This document shows, one piece after another, positions 57,480 through 64,000 of a DNA stretch of 64,000 bases. The notes below the pieces were generated by a model. The model made no database searches and was not told the DNA's origin. It was given only the letters and a program-made list of their open reading frames with translations. The position numbers and the translations under genes are program-made. The number at the start of each line of letters is the position of its first letter. The stretch's first letter is position 1. The stretch spans positions 8,013,501 to 8,077,500 of the forward strand of contig NC_091095.1 in assembly GCF_024713975.1 (NCBI RefSeq), written 5' to 3'. This stretch comes from Paralichthys olivaceus (lineage: Eukaryota > Chordata > Actinopteri > Pleuronectiformes > Paralichthyidae).

Positions 57480-60400
57480 AAAAAATATAATAATATAAAT
57501 AAAATAAAAAATAATAACAATAATACATTTCCCTTGGGGACCATAAAGTATTTTTTGAGTGTTTGCACATTATCAGGCTTCCTCTGCTATTTCATGCTGA
57601 ACTGTGTTGAGGACACGTGTGAGCAGTGTGAGGGCCATGGTGGAGCTGAGAGCAGCTGTTTCACTACTCCATAGAAATCTGTAGGGGGGGAAACGTCTCA
57701 TCTGCTCGTAATGTGAAAATAGACTGATCCACACTTACCCCTGCAGACGTACAGGAAGAGAACAGGCGTGTGCACCAAAAACTGCCTGCACAACATTGCA
57801 AAAATGCACATTTCACCTGCAATTTGTTTTTTACATTGATATGTGTGTAGTATTTAAAAAAAAAAAAAAAAAATTCTTTTTCCACAATACATTCTGGACA
57901 CTCTTAGTGCGAAAAAAGTTATTTTGCACACTGAGGATGTAAACTTTATGTGAAAACTTTATGTGAAATATCATATTTTCACTTTGTGCTTCTTACTAAA
58001 ATGAATACATTTAAAACGTGACTATTAGAGTGTGCAGCTGATTATAGGCCCAATAAATCAATATAGAGGCTTGAAGTAAAAATTAATAACCTTTTAACCT
58101 CATCTATTCTTATGCCTCTAAGCAAATTAAAAACTTTGGCCTTTCGGTTCAACCAGATTGCAAACAACTGGCTTTCTCTCACTCAGCAAAGGGAGAAAAC
58201 TTGAACTCGTAAAAGTCACTGTAATATCAAAAGCAATACATCCAGTCAATAGCTCAAAAATAATGCTGCTGTTGTCCACCAGTCTCAGTGTGATTGTAGC
58301 ACTGGAACCAGATCAACTTTGAACCAAACCATATCGTATTTGTATTTGCTGATATACTGGACGCTGAACTTTTAATGGACAAAAAATGCCACAGACATGT
58401 AACAGTAACAGTTGTACAAGTTTGTAACAAACAGAAAGTAGAAAGATATTCTGACTCTGAAAACCTGCTGATTTTTGTTTCGGCTCTGATCTGTATTTTA
58501 GGTGGTCGAGTTCTGGAGATCGGTTTCGGCATGGCCATCGCCGCCACTAAAATCGAGTCTTTCCCCATCGAGGAGCACTGGATCATCGAGTGTAACGATG
58601 GTGTCTTCGCCAGACTGGAGAACTGGGCCAAATCTCAGCCACATAAGGTCCGTGGGCCCTGACCAATCAAATAATAATATCTGCCTGTGTTGGTTGAAAT
58701 CTGGTGTAACTGCTTGTTTCCAGAGTGTTTTCTGTTCTTGTCCTCGAGTGTGAAGATGCTAATTAATGGAGCTGGTGTTTTTGTTACTGCAGGTCGTCCC
58801 TCTGAAGGGTCTTTGGGAAGACGTTGCCCCTACCCTGCCAGACAACCACTTCGATGGTAAGAACTTGTGGAGATATGCAGATTACTGTTTTACTTTATGC
58901 ACATTTTTGGCTTTACAGTTTGAAAATCTGTCTGGCTGACCTTTATTTAGCAATAACACAAATGAAACATCCCATGAAGTTGTCATCACGTCACCCTGAC
59001 AACACAGTGTGAAGATGTATCATCCATGTTCTCGAGTTAGAGGGACAGATGGGTGCAGCTCGAGGCATTTTCAGATTCACTGCGATAAAAACAAAAACAT
59101 ACCTTGTTTTATATGTAGTTCTAACACTGGGTCTCTGCTCTCTCAGGTATCCTGTACGACACATACCCTCTGTCAGAGGACACGTGGCACACTCACCAGT
59201 TCGACTTCATCAAGGTGAGTAGTTCAAATCTACACACGACACACAGGAAGTTACACACATAAGATGAACCCTCTGCAGTCTGAGGCCTCGTCAGCCTCTT
59301 CGGAGATTGTTCACATGCTTTAATATTTTCATATATTTTATAACTAAAATGATTTATTTCAATTGACTTCTACAAACAAAGCACCAATAATCTAAAGGCA
59401 GGAAGAATGTCATCGATACATGGACATTTCTGTAAATCATTCCACTGTGACCGCAGAGGACTGGAAAACTGGATTAAATGTAAATGAATATTGGTACAAA
59501 ACATGACATGTATGAACACACAAAAACAAAACATGCACAGTATCAATAGACAACAGAAAAGACTTTAATGTCAAGATATTGGCATCAGTCTTTGGTTTTG
59601 GCAGCTCTCAGAACACACACACACACAGTGTATAACAGTGATAACATTACATCTTGTTAAATTTGGTTCACACACCAGTTTGTCTTCTTTAGGTCATATC
59701 TCAATGGGACTTGAAGGATTGATTATTGATTGTTTTGCTGATGTGTGTGTTCTGCTGCAGGCTCACGCTCACAGGATGCTGAAACCCGGCGGCATCCTCA
59801 CCTACTGCAACCTGACCTCCTGGGGCGAGCTGCTCAAGACCAAATACGACAACATTGAAAAGATGTTCGAGGTTCGTCCTCCTCACTAACAATCCTGCTG
59901 AACCTGTTAAAACCTTTACGTACCAGCCGTTTTGAGACATGACAATACATGAGCATTAACCGCAGTAGACACGGATCAGACACGTTCACAAAGGAAAATG
60001 TCACTCTGGAAATTGTGTGCCTGACTGGAAGCAGCTCTAGTGCTGCTTTAAATACTTGCTAACCCTGAGAGAGATGTAACTAGTTTGATTTCAGTTTTAG
60101 TCGTCTGTGGTGCAAGAAATAAAGTACTTGCACCACAGACGACTGAGAAGTGATACTGAGAAGTGATATCAAAATAATCACCTAATCCCTGGAGTAGTTT
60201 GAAGTGGATCTACAGTGGGATTATTCTCTCTGTCCTGCGACATGTGTTTCAACAGAACTGTTAGAAATGTGATTGATTTGTGTCATGACTGTATTCATCA
60301 GCCACAGTACTAAGTGCACATGTTGGGTGACTTGAGTGCAAATTAAATAATGTGCAGCAATCATTTCAAGGCTAATGATAAACTGGACCAGGTTGATAAA

Positions 60401-60590
60401 GCTGTGAGCCGCCTCAAACCGATCAACTCTGTCTGTCAATGATTTACAGGAGACTCAGGTGCCTCATCTGCTCAAGGCTGGATTCAAGAAGGAGAAGATT
60501 AGCACCACCACCATGGACATCGCCCCCCCCAGTGAATGCAAATACTACTCCTTCAATAAGATGATCACTCCCACCATTGTCAAGGAGTAA
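56808..60590 (+). CDS. gamt: Guanidinoacetate N-methyltransferase (6 exons, complete)
   Basis: Cytosolic S-adenosylmethionine-dependent enzyme that methylates guanidinoacetate to creatine, the final step of creatine synthesis. Exons: 56808-56985, 58502-58647, 58793-58856, 59147-59214, 59761-59871, 60450-60590; 235 aa (human 236), all boundaries GT/AG with consistent phase. Glu45 in ERWETPYM and Asp134 in LYDTYPL sit at the human active-site positions. The AdoMet-binding loop is [16 protein letters not shown] (63-78), followed by [11 protein letters not shown]. The motif-III region reads [18 protein letters not shown] and the C-terminus is [10 protein letters not shown]. Exon 1 ATG chosen for its match to the family N-terminus and its position after the TATA-like box. 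Intron 5 holds a perfect hairpin (60099-60144). Convergent with ndufs7, as in human. Confidence 0.97.
57441..57479. repeat. (AC)n-(AT)n compound microsatellite in gamt intron 1
   Basis: About 8 AC units directly followed by about 11 AT units. Nearby, TTTCCCTTGGGGACCATAAAG (two parts: TTTCCCTTGGGGACC and ATAAAG, 57528-57550) resembles the tail of a common fish retroelement. Confidence 0.9.
60099..60144. repeat. Perfect 18-bp hairpin in gamt intron 5
   Basis: Left arm AGTCGTCTGTGGTGCAAG (60099-60116), 10-nt loop (60117-60126), right arm CTTGCACCACAGACGACT (60127-60144): a perfect inverted repeat. It is followed at once by two tandem copies of a 13-mer, ACTGAGAAGTGAT (60142-60167). See findings. 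Confidence 0.97.
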
Positions 60591-60673
60591 AGTCTGAACA
60601 TACTCATTTTTTAACTCATGTGCCTCCTCAGCTGAACCTCCTGACCTCACACTGTTTTTCACTGACATTTCTC

Positions 60674-60679
60674 AATAAA
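60674..60679 (+). terminator. gamt: gamt polyadenylation signal
   Basis: AATAAA 84 bases after the stop codon, giving a short 3' UTR of about 100-110 nt. Confidence 0.85.
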
Positions 60680-60699
60680 GCCAAGTCCCTCCCAACTCT

Positions 60700-62660
60700 T
60701 TTCAGAGGTGGTTGTATTTTATGCATGTATTATCAGTTTCATACTTCCAGCCTGTATCTTATTGATTTCATTTGTTCATCTCTACCTTGATAAAGTTTAT
60801 TATTCACAGTAACAAATATGAAACCACAGCAGACTGAAAGCACCAAGAAATGTGTCATGCGTAACCAAGCTGCAGATTTATCACTACATGTTTCAATGCA
60901 GGCGTTGTTATGCACCTCAGAAAGTTTAGTCTCTTCTCTATGTTCACGGTTAAACTGTGCAGAATCACGCAACTCCAGACAAAATGTGACGACAAAATGA
61001 TAAATCAGAGGTGTGGTTTCCCAAATGAAATGTCCATTTTTCACAATTTACAATAAAATGTATGAATTTCCTCCGAAAACCTGCCAAATTCTGAACTGGC
61101 AAAAATCTTTAATTTCAAAGATTTTTATGAGACACCAGTAAACTGAGAATTCGACAACTGAAACAATGTGTAATGCCTTGGTTTCATTTGTTCCATTTAA
61201 AACAGTATGTTTGTGTGTTTTTGTTTAGCGAGGTGGAAACAGGACAGTATCTTCATTTATGGCTGCAGATAAAGCTGCATGTTATCTGAACACGTGGGCA
61301 CAAGTTGCCACCTGGTGAGGACACATTAATCATTAGATGGATGATGCAACACTCAGCTGCAGTAAAGAGGGAAACTACAACAGCTGCTCGGATCTGAACC
61401 CTGAGCATGTGACCCTTTTATTTTAGGAAGTGAGACGTCGCACTCAGAGAAACATGAAGAGGCAAACGCAAGAGACTAGAACTGCAAATAATCAGTCAGT
61501 TGTTTTTAAGCAAAAAAAAAATAATCAAAATATTTTCTGGTTTCAGCCTCTCAAATGTGATGATTTGTTGTTTTTCTTCACATGAAGCATGAAACTGAGT
61601 AACTGGGTTTTTCGGGTTGTTGGTCCAATGGTTGTCAGGGTGACTCATTGGGAAATTTGAATTCACTCTAGTTTCTGACAGTTCAGGGGACTGAATAATG
61701 AAAACTGTTCAGCCACCAGTGTTCTCCTTCTAAAGTCATCTGTAGGGTTGGGATTTTGGTGGTATATAGTCTTCTGTGATATACTGATAGACTGGCACCA
61801 GTATTGTGAATTGTTGTATTGCAGTTCTGAGGCAGTAACCTTTACCTGTCTCACTCAGAAATTTGACTCCTCAGTCTAAAACTACTGGAAACACAGAAAA
61901 TAGTATTTTTTGATTGATCCCTGCTTTATGGAGAGCAGACGTCGTGCTGCACCTTTTATGTGAGAGAACTCCAATAACAGTGTTTTAGAACCTGTTCAGA
62001 ACCGGCACAACCAGAAAGTCTCCCACACAAATACTTTGCTGTTGCAGTGTTTTTATGTTGATTTACACTAAGCTGCATAAGAGCAACTCTAAATAAGAGT
62101 CAATATGGAGTAGTAGTAAGTGTATATATATATATATAGTTGATATTTGTAGCCACATATACTGAAGAGCTAATGCAGGATACATAATGTACAAATTCCA
62201 CATAATATAGTTCACAGAAATACACCTCTCATTTGAATACCTGGCATTTGAGGACCTCAGTGAATGTTACATCTGATCACTGCTGAATGTGGACACAGAG
62301 CTGTCGAGGTCAGAGTTGGTCACAGGAGCCACCTAGTGGCGCAAACTTGACTCTTCTGGTCACAGTATTTAAAGGTTGAGGGTGAGGTTACATACTGCAA
62401 CAAACTAGACCCTCCTCACCTCACCCTGCTCCTTAAAGCAGTAAGGAGAACCTACGCTGGCCTTCAGGAAACAGTCAGTGTTCGGTTTGTTTTTTACTGG
62501 GCTGACTCTGAGAAAGATGAAGGGGTCATCTTACAAGGCTTTAAGTTTCAAATGATTATCAACTAATAAAAAACATAATTATAAATATTATATTAAATTT
62601 GTGCTGATACACTCCCTCAAATCCTAAACTGGACCTTATTGACACAACAGATGTTCCGAT
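60700..62660. other. Intergenic between gamt and ndufs7
   Basis: About 2 kb between convergent 3' ends. No gene seen. Contains a short TA run at about 62125-62138 and TAGTGGCGCAAAC near 62335, a fragment type common in fish repeats. Confidence 0.5.
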
Positions 62661-62664
62661 CCAT

Positions 62665-62836
62665 TTTCATGTAAGCCCACTTTATTGAAAATTATATTCA
62701 ATGAACTGTCTCTAAATTACAACAATGATTTAATTGAAGTTAGTTCTTGCAGCGCTACGTGAAGGAGGAGCTGAGCTCCAGATGAAACCAGAAATACAAC
62801 ATTTACATAGAAGATACACTCATAGAATTTACACAT
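62665..62836 (-). other. ndufs7: ndufs7 3' UTR and poly(A) signal
   Basis: Minus-strand AATAAA at 62681-62686, about 150 bases after the ndufs7 stop codon (62837-62839), indicates a short 3' UTR. Confidence 0.75.

Positions 62837-64000
<1,164 letters not shown>

Overview
This is nuclear DNA from a teleost fish, most likely a percomorph. The evidence is intron-rich genes with GT/AG boundaries, fish-like protein sequences, long CA/GT and AT microsatellites, and several interspersed repeats typical of fish intergenic DNA. I see no bacterial, viral or CRISPR content and no exotic multi-gene system. The value of the window is a clean local gene map plus some splicing, regulatory and repeat-structure oddities.

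Five protein-coding genes are supported exon by exon. From left to right: angptl4 (+, 15336-18108, 7 exons, 452 aa, complete); dpp9 (-, 20481-29353, 20 coding exons, 892 aa, complete); dazap1 (-, 32229-49426, 13 coding exons, 434 aa with all exons, complete); gamt (+, 56808-60590, 6 exons, 235 aa, complete); ndufs7 (-, 62837 to the right edge, last four coding exons only). Reading phase is continuous across every junction I list. Each complete protein has close to the length expected for its family, and the DPP9 and GAMT catalytic residues fall at the human residue numbers.

Layout: 1-15.2 kb is gene-poor, with microsatellites, a SINE-type repeat, two inverted copies of a small transposon-like repeat and a recent 0.4-kb duplication. 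angptl4 and dpp9 are tail to tail. dazap1 lies just upstream of dpp9 on the same strand. 49.6-56.7 kb is a repeat-bearing gap ending in a palindromic element just ahead of gamt. gamt and ndufs7 are tail to tail.

The genes do not form a pathway: a secreted lipoprotein-lipase regulator, a cytosolic/nuclear dipeptidase, an RNA-binding protein, the last enzyme of creatine synthesis and a subunit of respiratory complex I. The dazap1-gamt-ndufs7 block keeps the order and relative orientation of human 19p13.3, while angptl4 and dpp9 come from other parts of human 19p13.

Most notable observations: a perfect 18-bp hairpin in gamt intron 5; a near-identical 0.4-kb direct duplication at 11.0/12.3 kb; a frame-neutral extra exon near the dazap1 C-terminus; a DR1-like nuclear-receptor site in angptl4 intron 3, the intron that holds the PPAR element in mammals; and loss of the coiled-coil cysteines in Angptl4.
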